Source of the DNA: Granulicella sp. | GTDB taxonomy: Bacteria; Acidobacteriota; Terriglobia; Terriglobales; Acidobacteriaceae | Assembly: GCA_027452215.1 (NCBI GenBank) | Contig: DAIDGQ010000037.1 | Coordinates: 1-64,000 of the forward strand | Reading direction: 5' to 3' | DNA length: 64,000 bases | Part shown: positions 38,600 through 48,031 of the stretch, one piece after another | How positions within the stretch are numbered: position 1 is the first letter of the stretch | Layout of the letters: each line of letters starts with the position of its first letter | The notes under the pieces: generated by a model | What the model was told of the DNA's origin: nothing | What the model saw: only the letters and a program-made list of their open reading frames with translations | The model's database searches: none | Made by a program: the position numbers and the translations under genes

Positions 38600-41500
38600 T
38601 TACGCTTGTGGCTTCGGGGTGAAGAGGATGAAGTTGGCTGAGGTCTTCGACCAATCGGCAAGCATCCGCTGCCCAAGGGTGCTATGCGCGAGACTGACGT
38701 GCTCCTCGATCAGCGCGCGCAAGGCGTTCTGTTGGTCGGTGGTTGTCTCCGCAAAGGTCTGGGCTCCGAGGAAGTCGGTGTGATAGCGCTCCTCCGAGAG
38801 CATTGTCTGCTGCGTATCGAGTACCCAGGCTAAACCTCCCGTCATTCCGGCACCAAAGTTGATGCCGATCTCGCCGAGAATGACGACTAGACCTCCGGTC
38901 ATGTACTCGCAGGCGTGGTCGCCCACACCCTCGATCACGGCCGTGACTCCGGAGTTGCGCACGGCGAAACGCTCGCCCGCGCGGCCAGCGGCGAACAGAC
39001 GTCCCGAGGTCGCACCATAAAGCGCTACGTTGCCGAGCAGAACGTGCTCATCGCTGCGTTCCGCCGCTCGTCCGACAGCTCGCAGGATCAGGTCGGCGCC
39101 AGAGAGCCCCTTGCCAACGAAGTCGTTCGCTTGCCCGGTGAGAATGAGCTTCATCCCACTGCCGGCGAACGCTCCGAAGGATTGGCCGGCGGTACCGTCC
39201 AGTTCGAAGGTCAAGTTGGCCACATCGAGCTCGCCCTTGGCGCGGCGGATCGACAGTTCGCCCGAGAGCCGAGCTCCAACCGCACGATGTTCGTTGCAGA
39301 TCGTTGTGTGCACGTGGAATGCTTCGCCCTTGGCCGTGGCGGTAAGCGCTGGTTCCGTCCACGGATCGTCGAGCGGATGGTCTTCGCCAGGGCGCTGGTT
39401 GGGCGATCCCATCCAGCGAGTTGGTCCTTCGCCGACATCGGAGAGCATAGGAGTCAGGTCGAGATTTCCGTCAAAGCGAACTTGCTCGAGCAGGTCGACG
39501 CGACCGATGGCGGACTCGATGCTGGGCAGGCCAAACTTTGCCAGCAGCCTGCGGAGGTCGGATGAAAGCTGCTGGAAGTACGCGACGACGTGCTCAGGCT
39601 TTCCGCGGAACTTGGCGCGAAGCTCAGGCCGCTGCGTCGCGATGCCCGTCGGACAGGTATTGAGGTGACATTGACGCGCCATGTCGCAGCCCAGAGCGAC
39701 GAGGACTGCGGTGCCGAAGGCATATTCGTCCGCTCCCAGCAGTGCAGCGACGAGCACGTCGCGAGCAGTGGTGATGCCGCCGTCGGTGCGCAGGCGCACA
39801 CGCTCACGCATGCCGCTGGAGCGGAGTTGTTGCTGCGCTTCGGAGAGTCCAAGCTCCCACGGATTGCCCGCGTACTTGATGCTTGATAGCGCCGCTGCGC
39901 CCGTTCCTCCAGCGTTGCCGGCGATGACGATGAAGTCCGCGTAGGCCTTTGCAACGCCTGCGGCAACGGTTCCGACGCCGCATCCAGATACCAGCTTCAC
40001 GCCAACCGCTGCGCGAGGATTCACGCGTTTGAGGTCGTAGATGAGCTGCGCGAGATCTTCGATCGAGTAGATGTCGTGATGAGGAGGCGGCGAGATCAGT
40101 GACACGCCGGGTTGCGCGTGACGGAGCCTCGCGATCAGTCCGGAGACTTTGTGCCCGGGTAGTTGACCACCTTCGCCTGGCTTGGCTCCCTGTGCGACCT
40201 TGATCTCAATCTCTTCTGCGTGAGCGAGGTACTCTGCGGTGACGCCGAAGCGCCCCGAAGCGATCTGCTTGATCTTGTTGTTGAGGGAGTTGTGCACGGC
40301 GGGCGCGGAGATCCACTCGGCGACGGCTGAGGCACTCCCCTGGCTGCCGGAGCGTGCCGAGATTGCTCCAGCCCCGCCGTCTGGTGCCGCGATGGGAGCT
40401 GTGCCTACAGGACGATAGACGTCGGGGTCTTCACCACCTTCGCCGGTGTTGGAGCGGGCTCCGAGCGAGTTCATCGCCTGCGTGATGGTCTGGTGCGCCT
40501 CGGGGCTGAGGGAGCCGAGAGACATCGCACTAGAGACGAAACGCTTGCAAAGACTGTCGGCGAGCTCTACTTCGTCGAGCCGTAATTCGGGACCAGCGGG
40601 GCGAACTTCGAGCAGGTCGCGCAGCGTTACGGCTTCACCAGCATCCATATTACGGCTGAAGATGGTGAAGGCTGCGGCGGGGTCTGTGCTTGTAGAGACG
40701 CCGCGAGCGCTGCCTACTACGGTCTGGAGGGACTTCACGGTCGACGGCTGCCAGAGGTGAGGCTCGGCGCTGTCGGTCTTGCGGAAACGCACCCAGCCAA
40801 AGTCAGGAAGGTCCCTTGAGGGGGCCTCTACCTCGGGCAGCCAGGTCAGGCGTAAGCGACGATCGAGCTCGGCGAAACCGATGCCGGAGAGCGGCGCGGG
40901 CGTGTTGGGGAAGCAGCGGTCGACAACGCTGGCATGCAGGCCGAGCAGGTCAAAGAGGTGCGCTCCACGATAACTGTCCACTACCGAGATGCCCATCTTG
41001 GACATGACCTTCGCGAGGCCGGCGTCAAGAGCCTTGAGCATCATCTTCTCGCCGTCGATGCCCTCGGGCTGCAGGGAGCGAGCGGTCTCCAGCGCGAGCC
41101 ACGGACATACGGCACCGGCACCATAACCAATCAGGATGGCAGCGTGATGGATGTCGCGACAATCGCCGGCTTCGACTGCAAGGCCGCAGAGGGTGCGCAG
41201 ACCGGCCTCGACGAGGCCCTGGTGGACAGCACCAGTCGCCATCGCCATGGGGATCGGGAGGGCCATTGCACTGGCTCCGCGGTCGGTGAGCAGAAGGAGG
41301 CGAACGCCGGAGCGGACCATCTCGACGGCGTGCCCACAGAGGTCGTCCAGGGATTGTTCCAGGGTCTTCTCCGGCGAGAAGAGGCACGGCAACTCTTCCA
41401 GCCGAAGCACTTCGGCATGGGGATATACATGAGCCCGAAGAGCCGCAACCTGGCCCAGGGACAGGAAGGGCGAGCTGAGGGAGATTCCGGGCAGCGGTGC

Positions 41501-43165
41501 ATTCTTATCCAGAATGTGGGCCCAAGGGCCAAGCCTTGTGTCCAGCGAAACGACGATCGCCTCCCGTAGCGGATCGATCGCGGGATTGGTCACCTGTGCA
41601 AAGCGCTGTCGAAAAAATGAGTACAACGGACGAGGACTGCGCGCGAGAAAGGCCAGCGGCGTGTCGTCACCCATCGACCAGACGGCGTCCTTACCGCTCG
41701 CCGCCATCGGCTGCAGGATCATCTTTACGTCTTCCTGGGTGTAGCCGAAGCCGCTTTGCAGCGCAGCCAAATCGAGGGGCGCTGAAGTCTCTGCGACGGG
41801 GATGAGGGGCGTCGCCTCAACGAGCGAGGCGTAGGTCGCCTTGGCGTCGAAGGCGTCGAGCATCTCGTCGTTATGGTAGATCTTGTGCTCCGTCGTATCG
41901 ACGCCAAGCATCTGTCCCGGGCCTAAGCGCCCGCTCTCGATGATGGTCTCGGGATCCAGGTCCACGAGGCCAGCCTCGCTTCCGGCGACGACCAATCCGT
42001 CGCTGGTGATGGCATATCGGCAAGGCCGGAGGCCGTTGCGATCCAACGCGGCTCCTACAACGATGCCATCGCTATAGGCGATGGCCGCTGGGCCATCCCA
42101 TGGCTCGGTGCAGCCTGCGTGATATTGGAGAAAGGGACTGGGACGGCTGACCATGGCCGGAGGCAGAAGCATCCGGACGGCTTCTGAGATGGTGCGGCCA
42201 TTCTGGCTCAGCAGCTCGATGGTCTCATCGAGGCTTGTGGAGTCCGTTCCATCCTTAGTCAGGACGGGCTTGCACTCGACAGGCAGCGTGGAATCCCTCG
42301 CGGCCATACGCGAACGATTTCCCCAAACGGTATTGATCTCGCCGTTATGACCAAGCGTGCGGCCAGGTTGTGCGCGATGCCATGCGGGAAGCGTATTGGT
42401 GGCATAACGCTGATGAAAGACGGCAAAATGCGTGATGTAGTGGGGCGATGCGAGATCCGGAAAGAACTCGGGCAACAGGCGGCCGAGGCACATTGCCTTG
42501 TACACAATGGTGGTCGTGGACAGAGAGCAGATGTAGCCGCTCACTTCGCCGAAGGCAGCACTGCGCTCGAACTGCTTGCGGGCAAGATAGAGACGACGCT
42601 CCATAGGGTCGGCGTCCTTCGATGCCGCGTCGGCGACGAGGACCTGGCGGATGCGTGGCATGGTGCTGAGAGCGATTTCGCCGAGGATCTCAGGCCTGGT
42701 CGGCACATCGCGCCATGTCAGCACTCGGAGCTGCTGCGAGGCGAGGCAGCTTTCGAGGACCGCCTCTGCGCGCGTCTCCGACGACGGCCAAAAGACCATG
42801 CCCACGCCCAGGAGTTCATCCTCACCGAGTTCGATGCCGGTCGCTGCAAGGAGGAGGTCGCGCGGCACCGCGGTCATGAGACCGATGCCATCACTACTGG
42901 CTCCATCCGCAGCAACCGCACCGCGGTGTTCGAGCCGCGAGAGGGCTGTTAGAGCGTGCTGCAGAATTTTGTGATTGGTATGTCCAAGGGCTGAAGCGAC
43001 GAAACCTACTCCACAGGAGTCATGGTCAAATGCCGGATCGAGGAGCGAAACCGGAGCTTCCCGTCGTAACCTCGGAGCAGTCTCCTTCGAGGAGGGTTGG
43101 GATGGCTCATGACCGGCGTGCTTTTGCTCAACGCACTTTGCGCGATTTACTTCAGCGAGGACCAT
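38600..43165 (-). CDS. gltB: Glutamate synthase large subunit
   Basis: A 1521-residue glutamate synthase. After a 50-residue propeptide-like stretch, Cys51 in FDHDSCGVGFVAS would be the N-terminal nucleophile of the glutaminase domain after processing. The central domain is followed by the FMN synthase barrel (SGCGVGTVAAGVAKAYADFIVI) with the 3Fe-4S cysteines in CDMARQCHLNTCPTG, then the glycine-rich GXGXG helix at the C-terminus. It makes two glutamates from glutamine and 2-oxoglutarate. The small NADPH subunit gltD is not beside it; it could be elsewhere, or a ferredoxin could serve as donor. The ATG is five bases after a TATAGT box. Confidence 0.95.
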   Translation of the reverse strand: MVLAEVNRAKCVEQKHAGHEPSQPSSKETAPRLRREAPVSLLDPAFDHDSCGVGFVASALGHTNHKILQHALTALSRLEHRGAVAADGASSDGIGLMTAVPRDLLLAATGIELGEDELLGVGMVFWPSSETRAEAVLESCLASQQLRVLTWRDVPTRPEILGEIALSTMPRIRQVLVADAASKDADPMERRLYLARKQFERSAAFGEVSGYICSLSTTTIVYKAMCLGRLLPEFFPDLASPHYITHFAVFHQRYATNTLPAWHRAQPGRTLGHNGEINTVWGNRSRMAARDSTLPVECKPVLTKDGTDSTSLDETIELLSQNGRTISEAVRMLLPPAMVSRPSPFLQYHAGCTEPWDGPAAIAYSDGIVVGAALDRNGLRPCRYAITSDGLVVAGSEAGLVDLDPETIIESGRLGPGQMLGVDTTEHKIYHNDEMLDAFDAKATYASLVEATPLIPVAETSAPLDLAALQSGFGYTQEDVKMILQPMAASGKDAVWSMGDDTPLAFLARSPRPLYSFFRQRFAQVTNPAIDPLREAIVVSLDTRLGPWAHILDKNAPLPGISLSSPFLSLGQVAALRAHVYPHAEVLRLEELPCLFSPEKTLEQSLDDLCGHAVEMVRSGVRLLLLTDRGASAMALPIPMAMATGAVHQGLVEAGLRTLCGLAVEAGDCRDIHHAAILIGYGAGAVCPWLALETARSLQPEGIDGEKMMLKALDAGLAKVMSKMGISVVDSYRGAHLFDLLGLHASVVDRCFPNTPAPLSGIGFAELDRRLRLTWLPEVEAPSRDLPDFGWVRFRKTDSAEPHLWQPSTVKSLQTVVGSARGVSTSTDPAAAFTIFSRNMDAGEAVTLRDLLEVRPAGPELRLDEVELADSLCKRFVSSAMSLGSLSPEAHQTITQAMNSLGARSNTGEGGEDPDVYRPVGTAPIAAPDGGAGAISARSGSQGSASAVAEWISAPAVHNSLNNKIKQIASGRFGVTAEYLAHAEEIEIKVAQGAKPGEGGQLPGHKVSGLIARLRHAQPGVSLISPPPHHDIYSIEDLAQLIYDLKRVNPRAAVGVKLVSGCGVGTVAAGVAKAYADFIVIAGNAGGTGAAALSSIKYAGNPWELGLSEAQQQLRSSGMRERVRLRTDGGITTARDVLVAALLGADEYAFGTAVLVALGCDMARQCHLNTCPTGIATQRPELRAKFRGKPEHVVAYFQQLSSDLRRLLAKFGLPSIESAIGRVDLLEQVRFDGNLDLTPMLSDVGEGPTRWMGSPNQRPGEDHPLDDPWTEPALTATAKGEAFHVHTTICNEHRAVGARLSGELSIRRAKGELDVANLTFELDGTAGQSFGAFAGSGMKLILTGQANDFVGKGLSGADLILRAVGRAAERSDEHVLLGNVALYGATSGRLFAAGRAGERFAVRNSGVTAVIEGVGDHACEYMTGGLVVILGEIGINFGAGMTGGLAWVLDTQQTMLSEERYHTDFLGAQTFAETTTDQQNALRALIEEHVSLAHSTLGQRMLADWSKTSANFILFTPKPQA

Positions 43166-43176
43166 AGTTCACTATA
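43166..43176 (-). promoter_or_regulatory. Candidate -10 box next to the gltB start
   Basis: Minus-strand TATAGT (43176 to 43171), five bases, then the gltB ATG. No Shine-Dalgarno site is present, so the mRNA may be leaderless. Confidence 0.4.
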
Positions 43177-43261
43177 CTTCCGTTCCCGCACAACCCTGTA
43201 GTTACATGTCTGCACCCTGTACACTGACGTTGGAGCGGCAAGGTGGAAAGAACCTGACTTC

Positions 43262-43311
43262 TTGACAATGTGCGTATGTATATTTATACATGAAATATGA
43301 GTTTTTATGCG
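43262..43311 (+). promoter_or_regulatory. argR promoter with tandem ARG boxes
   Basis: TTGACA (43262-43267) and TATACA (43285-43290) are 17 bases apart, a near-consensus sigma-70 promoter. An ARG-box-like palindrome TGTATATTTATACA (43277-43290) covers the -10, and a weaker half-conserved copy TGAGTTTTTATGCG (43298-43311) follows. Their centres are 21 bases apart, the spacing of natural ARG box pairs. This would let ArgR repress its own operon. Confidence 0.7.
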
Positions 43312-43380
43312 AACGGCGTGGCGCTTTGTGCGTCACGTTTTTTCGTGTTTCAAGATTAGCGCTTTTTAGATGGGACCTGC

Positions 43381-43818
43381 ATGAAGAGTCAACGGCATAG
43401 TGCGATTCAAGAGCTCCTGGTGACGACCACGGTCACGAACCAGGATGAACTGCGCCGCAAGCTTGCAGGGCGCGGTATCCATGTGACGCAGGCTACGCTC
43501 TCCCGCGACATACGTGAACTGAAGCTTATGAAGGGACCTGCAGGGTACGCCCTTCCGGTGTCGCTCGATGGAGAAGATGATCTTCCGGCGATTGCGAGTG
43601 TGCTGGCGGACTTTGGGCTGGAGGTTCGGCAGGCCCTAAATCTGCTGATCGTGCTGACCACGATGGGCGGGGCGCAACCGGTAGCTGCGAGCATCGACTC
43701 CGAAGATTGGGTAGAGGTCGTTGGAACGATTGCCGGAGATAACACGGTGTTGATCATCTGCCCGGATAGCGATAAAGCAGCCCTACTGAGGAGCCGAATC
43801 GAGGCGTACATTGCCTGA
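43381..43818 (+). CDS. argR: Arginine repressor
   Basis: A 145-residue ArgR. The N-terminal winged helix has ELRRKLAGRGIHVTQATLSRDIREL, with the Ser-Arg-Asp recognition helix. The C-terminal hexamerisation and arginine-binding domain has GTIAGDNTVLIIC. It senses arginine and binds ARG boxes, two of which overlap its own promoter. It is the first gene of the arginine cluster and ends eight bases inside the argC start region. A leader of about 80 bases precedes its ATG. Confidence 0.93.
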   Translation: MKSQRHSAIQELLVTTTVTNQDELRRKLAGRGIHVTQATLSRDIRELKLMKGPAGYALPVSLDGEDDLPAIASVLADFGLEVRQALNLLIVLTTMGGAQPVAASIDSEDWVEVVGTIAGDNTVLIICPDSDKAALLRSRIEAYIA

Positions 43819-44887
43819 GACGGGTATTAGTCTCCCTCGCACGGCAGTAGCTGGTGTGAGTGGATATGCGGGCGGCGAGCTTGCTCGTCTGTTGCTGCGA
43901 CACCCGCGGCTGTTGGATACGCCGCCTGTTTTCGTAGGACGGCTGGGCGAGAATGACGCCTTGCCTGTGGCGCTTACCTCGCTCCATCCTCAGTTATCCG
44001 GGCTTCCCCATGCTGACGAATCAACCGTCGCTGCGTTTAGCTGGAAGCAGTTGCAGCGCGAGTCCGTCGACATTCTTTTTATGGCTACGCCGCATGAGCA
44101 ATCGCGAGCCTGGGTTCCGGAGGCGCTTGCGCACGGAATCCGGGTCATTGATCTCAGCGGGGCGTGGAGATTGCAGGACGAGCACCATCGTGCGGTGTAC
44201 AAGTTGCAGGATATGGATCCTGCACTCGCTGCGAAGTTACAGAGTGAGGCGGTGTATGGATCGCCGGAGTTGCACGGACCTGCGATTGCGCATGCGCGCC
44301 TGGTGGCGAATCCCGGTTGCTACGCTACGTCGATCATCCTGGCTCTGGCGCCGCTCGTGCGGGCCAACATTGTCGATCTCGATTACGGGATTGTCTGCGA
44401 TGCGAAGTCCGGCGTTAGCGGAGCGGGAAAATCGCTCGTTCCGACCAACCAATTTATGTACGCTGCAGATAATCTGTCTGCGTACGCGGTCTTTGGGCAT
44501 CGTCATACCGGCGAGCTTCTTGAGCAACTAAATCTTGCGCAGGATCAACTGCAGTTCACTCCGCATTTGCTCCCGATTCCGCGGGGAATCCTTTCGACCA
44601 TGTATGTGCGGCTGAACGAGCGTCTGGCATTGGAAGAGATTCAATCGCGGTTTGACGACTTCTATACCAATGCCCCACTGGTTCGGGTTCGCCGTTCACC
44701 CCAACTGCCACAGATTCAGCATGTGGTACGTACTGCTTTCTGTGACCTTGGCTTTGAGCTCTCACCCGACGGACGCCGGTTGGTGGTTGTGTCCTGTATT
44801 GACAATCTATTGAAGGGCGCGGCCTCGCAGGCGGTGCAGAATATGAATCTCATGGCTGGCTGGCATGAGACGGAGGGTCTCCTATGA
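43811..44887 (+). CDS. argC: N-acetyl-gamma-glutamyl-phosphate reductase
   Basis: A 358-residue ArgC. The NADP loop is AVAGVSGYAGGELARLL, the catalytic cysteine is in VANPGCYATSIILAL, and the GHRHTGELLEQL segment carries the active-site His. It reduces N-acetylglutamyl phosphate to the semialdehyde. The start is a TTG at 43811, since a TGA closes the frame eight codons upstream and the next candidate would remove part of the Rossmann fold. It overlaps the argR stop by eight bases and the argB start by four. Confidence 0.92.
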   Translation: MPETGISLPRTAVAGVSGYAGGELARLLLRHPRLLDTPPVFVGRLGENDALPVALTSLHPQLSGLPHADESTVAAFSWKQLQRESVDILFMATPHEQSRAWVPEALAHGIRVIDLSGAWRLQDEHHRAVYKLQDMDPALAAKLQSEAVYGSPELHGPAIAHARLVANPGCYATSIILALAPLVRANIVDLDYGIVCDAKSGVSGAGKSLVPTNQFMYAADNLSAYAVFGHRHTGELLEQLNLAQDQLQFTPHLLPIPRGILSTMYVRLNERLALEEIQSRFDDFYTNAPLVRVRRSPQLPQIQHVVRTAFCDLGFELSPDGRRLVVVSCIDNLLKGAASQAVQNMNLMAGWHETEGLL

Positions 44888-45666
44888 AGTTCGTAGTAAA
44901 GCTCGGCGGCGCGGCCCTGGAGGATCTGGAGCTTCTGCAGCGCTGCGCACGGGCCGTCACAGAACTTGCGCGGGATGGCCACAAGGTGGCGCTGGTGCAT
45001 GGAGGCGGAGTGCAGCTTACGAGGGTGCTGGCTCAGATGGGCAAAAAGAGTGAGTTTGTGGCCGGACTTCGAGTGACGGATGCAGAGACGCGCGATGCAG
45101 CGCTCATGGTTCTCGGCGGCCGCGTGAATAAGTCGTTGGTTGCAGCGCTTGACCAGTGTGGACAGGCGGCAATGGGACTGACCGGCGGCGATGGTCATGT
45201 CTTTCGGGCTCGCAAGAAGAAGACGAATCCGGATCTGGGGTATGTTGGCGAAATTGCTGCAACGGATCCGAAGTGGCTCGACGCCATCTGGACCATGGGT
45301 GCGGTGCCCGTAATCTCTTCGATTGCTCTCGGGTTCGACGGCGAATATTACAACATCAACGCAGACGAAATGGCAGCGGCCTGTGCAGTTGCGACGAAGG
45401 CCGATGCGCTGGTTTTTCTCACCGACGTTCCCGGGGTAAAGGGAGCGGACGGAACCGTAATGCGCTGGCTATCGCTCAAGCAAATCCCGATGCTGGAGGA
45501 GCAAGCCATCGTCTCTGGAGGCATGTTGCCGAAGCTGAATGCATGTAAGGATGCGCTGCTACACGGGGTGAAGCGTGTTCGTATTCTCCCCGCAGAATCT
45601 GCATCGGTTTTACCCGATTTGCTGAGTTCGCGAGTCAATGATGGAACTGAGGTAATGGTCGCATGA
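44884..45666 (+). CDS. argB: N-acetylglutamate kinase
   Basis: A 260-residue amino acid kinase. It begins KFVVKLGGAALEDLEL, has LVHGGGVQLTRVL as the substrate loop, and LTDVPGVKG near residue 180 for ATP binding. It phosphorylates N-acetylglutamate. The N-terminal extension seen in arginine-inhibited hexameric ArgB enzymes is missing, so it may be the arginine-insensitive dimeric type (inference). ATG overlaps argC and the stop overlaps argD, each by four bases (ATGA). Confidence 0.93.
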   Translation: MKFVVKLGGAALEDLELLQRCARAVTELARDGHKVALVHGGGVQLTRVLAQMGKKSEFVAGLRVTDAETRDAALMVLGGRVNKSLVAALDQCGQAAMGLTGGDGHVFRARKKKTNPDLGYVGEIAATDPKWLDAIWTMGAVPVISSIALGFDGEYYNINADEMAAACAVATKADALVFLTDVPGVKGADGTVMRWLSLKQIPMLEEQAIVSGGMLPKLNACKDALLHGVKRVRILPAESASVLPDLLSSRVNDGTEVMVA

Positions 45667-46940
45667 GTGTTTCGATCGGTAGCAGCTTGAAAGATCTTCA
45701 GGCTGCTGAGTCAAAGTTGCTGATTCAGACGTATGAGCGGTATCCCCTGCTCTTCGTTTCGGGCAAGGGGGTGTATCTAACCGATGAACAGGGCAACCAG
45801 TATCTGGATCTGCTGAGTGGTATCGGCGTGTGCGCGCTGGGGTATAACCATCCGGCGGTTACTGAGGTGATTGCAAAACAGAGTGCTGAGTTACTGCACA
45901 CGTCGAATCTTTTCTATCACCGCGGAACTACCGAGTTGGCCATTCGGCTGACAGAGATTACCGGACTCGATCGAGTGTTCTTCTGCAATAGCGGAACGGA
46001 AGCGTGGGAGGCGGCGCTCAAGCTTGCGAGAGCCCATGCTGGGCGCCTACGGTCTGAAGGCAAGCATCTCGGCACCAAGTTTCTTGCACTCGAACATAGT
46101 TTTCACGGTCGCACAATGGGTTCGGTCGCGACGACTCACAAGCTGAAGTATCGCGCCCCTTTCGCGCCCGTGATGCCCGATGTTGAGTTCGTTGCCTTCA
46201 ACGACGTTACCGCGCTGCGTGCTGCATTCTCCCCCGAAGTTTGCGCGATCGCCATGGAGACCGTCCAGGGTGAGGGCGGGATCAATCCTGTCTCGGAGGA
46301 GTTTCTGTCAGCCGCACGGGAGCTATGCGATTCCACGGGTGCGCTGCTGATCCTCGACGAGATTCAGAGCGGAATGGGACGTACAGGCAAGTGGTGCGCC
46401 TACCAGCATTACGGCATAAAGCCGGACGTCACGACGCTTGCAAAGCCGATGGCGGGAGGTATTCCAGTCGGAGCAATGCTCTGTACGGAAGAGGCAGCGC
46501 GCGCCTTCACGCCAGGGATGCATGGAACGACGTTCGGCGGAAATCCGTTGGCCTGTGCAGTAGCGAACGCGGTGATTGACGAGATAAGGCAAGCTGGGTT
46601 GCTTGATCACATTCTCTCTACGGGAGAGTACTTCCGTTCGCAAATTCTGGAACTCAAGGCGAAGTATCCGGCGATCGTCGAGGTGCGGGGTCTTGGTTTG
46701 ATGATCGGAGTCGAACTCGACTCTGATGAACTGGCAAAGTCGATTCTTGCCGGCATGATGTCACGTCGCATTCTAATTAATCGCACGCATGAGACTGTGC
46801 TGCGCTTCCTTCCACCATTTCTCATTACGCGGGAGCATGTCGACCAGACGATCATCGCGCTGAATGAGCTACTCGCGGAGCACACCTCGACCAATTCATC
46901 GCACAGCAGCTTGCTGGCTGGAGAACCGATCCATGGATAG
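45663..46940 (+). CDS. argD: Acetylornithine aminotransferase
   Basis: A 425-residue class III PLP aminotransferase. Key segments are FFCNSGTEAWEAALKLAR, LEHSFHGRTMGSVATTH, LLILDEIQSGMGRTG with the PLP Asp, and TTLAKPMAGGIPVGAM with the PLP Lys. It converts N-acetylglutamate semialdehyde to N-acetylornithine and may also act as succinyl-diaminopimelate aminotransferase. It overlaps argB by four bases and the argF start by eight. Confidence 0.92.
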   Translation: MSVSIGSSLKDLQAAESKLLIQTYERYPLLFVSGKGVYLTDEQGNQYLDLLSGIGVCALGYNHPAVTEVIAKQSAELLHTSNLFYHRGTTELAIRLTEITGLDRVFFCNSGTEAWEAALKLARAHAGRLRSEGKHLGTKFLALEHSFHGRTMGSVATTHKLKYRAPFAPVMPDVEFVAFNDVTALRAAFSPEVCAIAMETVQGEGGINPVSEEFLSAARELCDSTGALLILDEIQSGMGRTGKWCAYQHYGIKPDVTTLAKPMAGGIPVGAMLCTEEAARAFTPGMHGTTFGGNPLACAVANAVIDEIRQAGLLDHILSTGEYFRSQILELKAKYPAIVEVRGLGLMIGVELDSDELAKSILAGMMSRRILINRTHETVLRFLPPFLITREHVDQTIIALNELLAEHTSTNSSHSSLLAGEPIHG

Positions 46941-48012
46941 TAAAACCATCATGATGAATCCGCCCAAGGGCTCGCGTCCGGTAGTAATGCTGGGCATTCA
47001 GTCCGATACTGCTTTCAGTGAGACCGCAAAGAACCTTGCCGGACGCGACCTCTGTTCCATCGCTGATCTGTCTGTTGCAGAGATGGCAACGATCATGGAG
47101 TTAGCGCATGCGGTTAAAGCTCAGCCTGAAGACTTCAGAAATGCACTCGATGCCAAGCAGATGGTTTTGATTTTCGAGAAGGAATCGCTGCGTACTCGAC
47201 TGACGTTTGAAACGGCGATGAACACTGTGGGGGGCAATGCTCTCTTTGTGGATCAGACGAGTTCGCCGCTAGGAGAGCGCGAGTCTATTCCAGATATAGC
47301 TCGTAACCTGGAGCGGTGGATGCACGTAATCGTGTTGCGAACGTACGCGCACGACACGATCACGGAGATGGCGGCAAATGCAAAGGTTCCCGTCATTAAT
47401 GCGCTCTCTGACCTTGAACATCCATGTCAGGCTATCGCTGATTTCATGACGCTCGAGGAACGATTTGGCTCTCTTCAAGGATTGAAGTTTACCTACGTGG
47501 GTGATGGCAATAACGTGTGCCATTCGCTGATGCTTACGGCAGCACTGCTCGGCGTTCACTGCACTGTTGCGACGCCAAAGGGCTTCGGCCCCAAGCTGGA
47601 AATCGTGCATAAGGCGATCGAGATTGCTGAAAGCACGGGTGGCTCGCTGACGATCACGCACGATCCGATGAAAGCCGCTACTGAAGCGGATGCGATCTAC
47701 ACCGATGTATGCACTAGCATGGGACAGGAACATGAGGCTGCTCGACGCGCACCAATCTTCAAGCCCTTCCAGGTGAATGAGGATCTGATGGCGCGAGCGC
47801 AGCAATCGGCGGTGTTCATGCACTGCCTCCCTGCGCATCGCGGCGCGGAGGTCACAGATGCGGTCCTTGATGGACCACAGTCTGTGGTGTTTGATCAAGC
47901 CGAAAACCGCATGCACGCGCAGAAGGCTATTACTCTTATGTTGCTCGGCGGAGCAAAGCGCATTCCCACCAACCGTAACCGCGGCGGCCTGCAGGCCCGC
48001 ACTAAGCGATAA
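46933..48012 (+). CDS. argF: Ornithine carbamoyltransferase
   Basis: A 359-residue transcarbamoylase. The carbamoyl phosphate loop reads EKESLRTRLTFE, the ornithine-side motifs are ALSDLEHPCQAIADFMT and TSMGQEHE, and the catalytic loop is FMHCLPAHRGAEVTD. It makes citrulline from ornithine. The usual S-T-R-T-R is S-L-R-T-R here, a form that also occurs in N-succinylornithine transcarbamylases. The SMG loop and HCLPA argue for ornithine as substrate. Start ATG at 46933, behind GGAG inside argD; a longer frame begins at 46864. Confidence 0.9.
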   Translation: MDSKTIMMNPPKGSRPVVMLGIQSDTAFSETAKNLAGRDLCSIADLSVAEMATIMELAHAVKAQPEDFRNALDAKQMVLIFEKESLRTRLTFETAMNTVGGNALFVDQTSSPLGERESIPDIARNLERWMHVIVLRTYAHDTITEMAANAKVPVINALSDLEHPCQAIADFMTLEERFGSLQGLKFTYVGDGNNVCHSLMLTAALLGVHCTVATPKGFGPKLEIVHKAIEIAESTGGSLTITHDPMKAATEADAIYTDVCTSMGQEHEAARRAPIFKPFQVNEDLMARAQQSAVFMHCLPAHRGAEVTDAVLDGPQSVVFDQAENRMHAQKAITLMLLGGAKRIPTNRNRGGLQARTKR

Positions 48013-48031
48013 GTAAAGAAAGGCTTGAATC

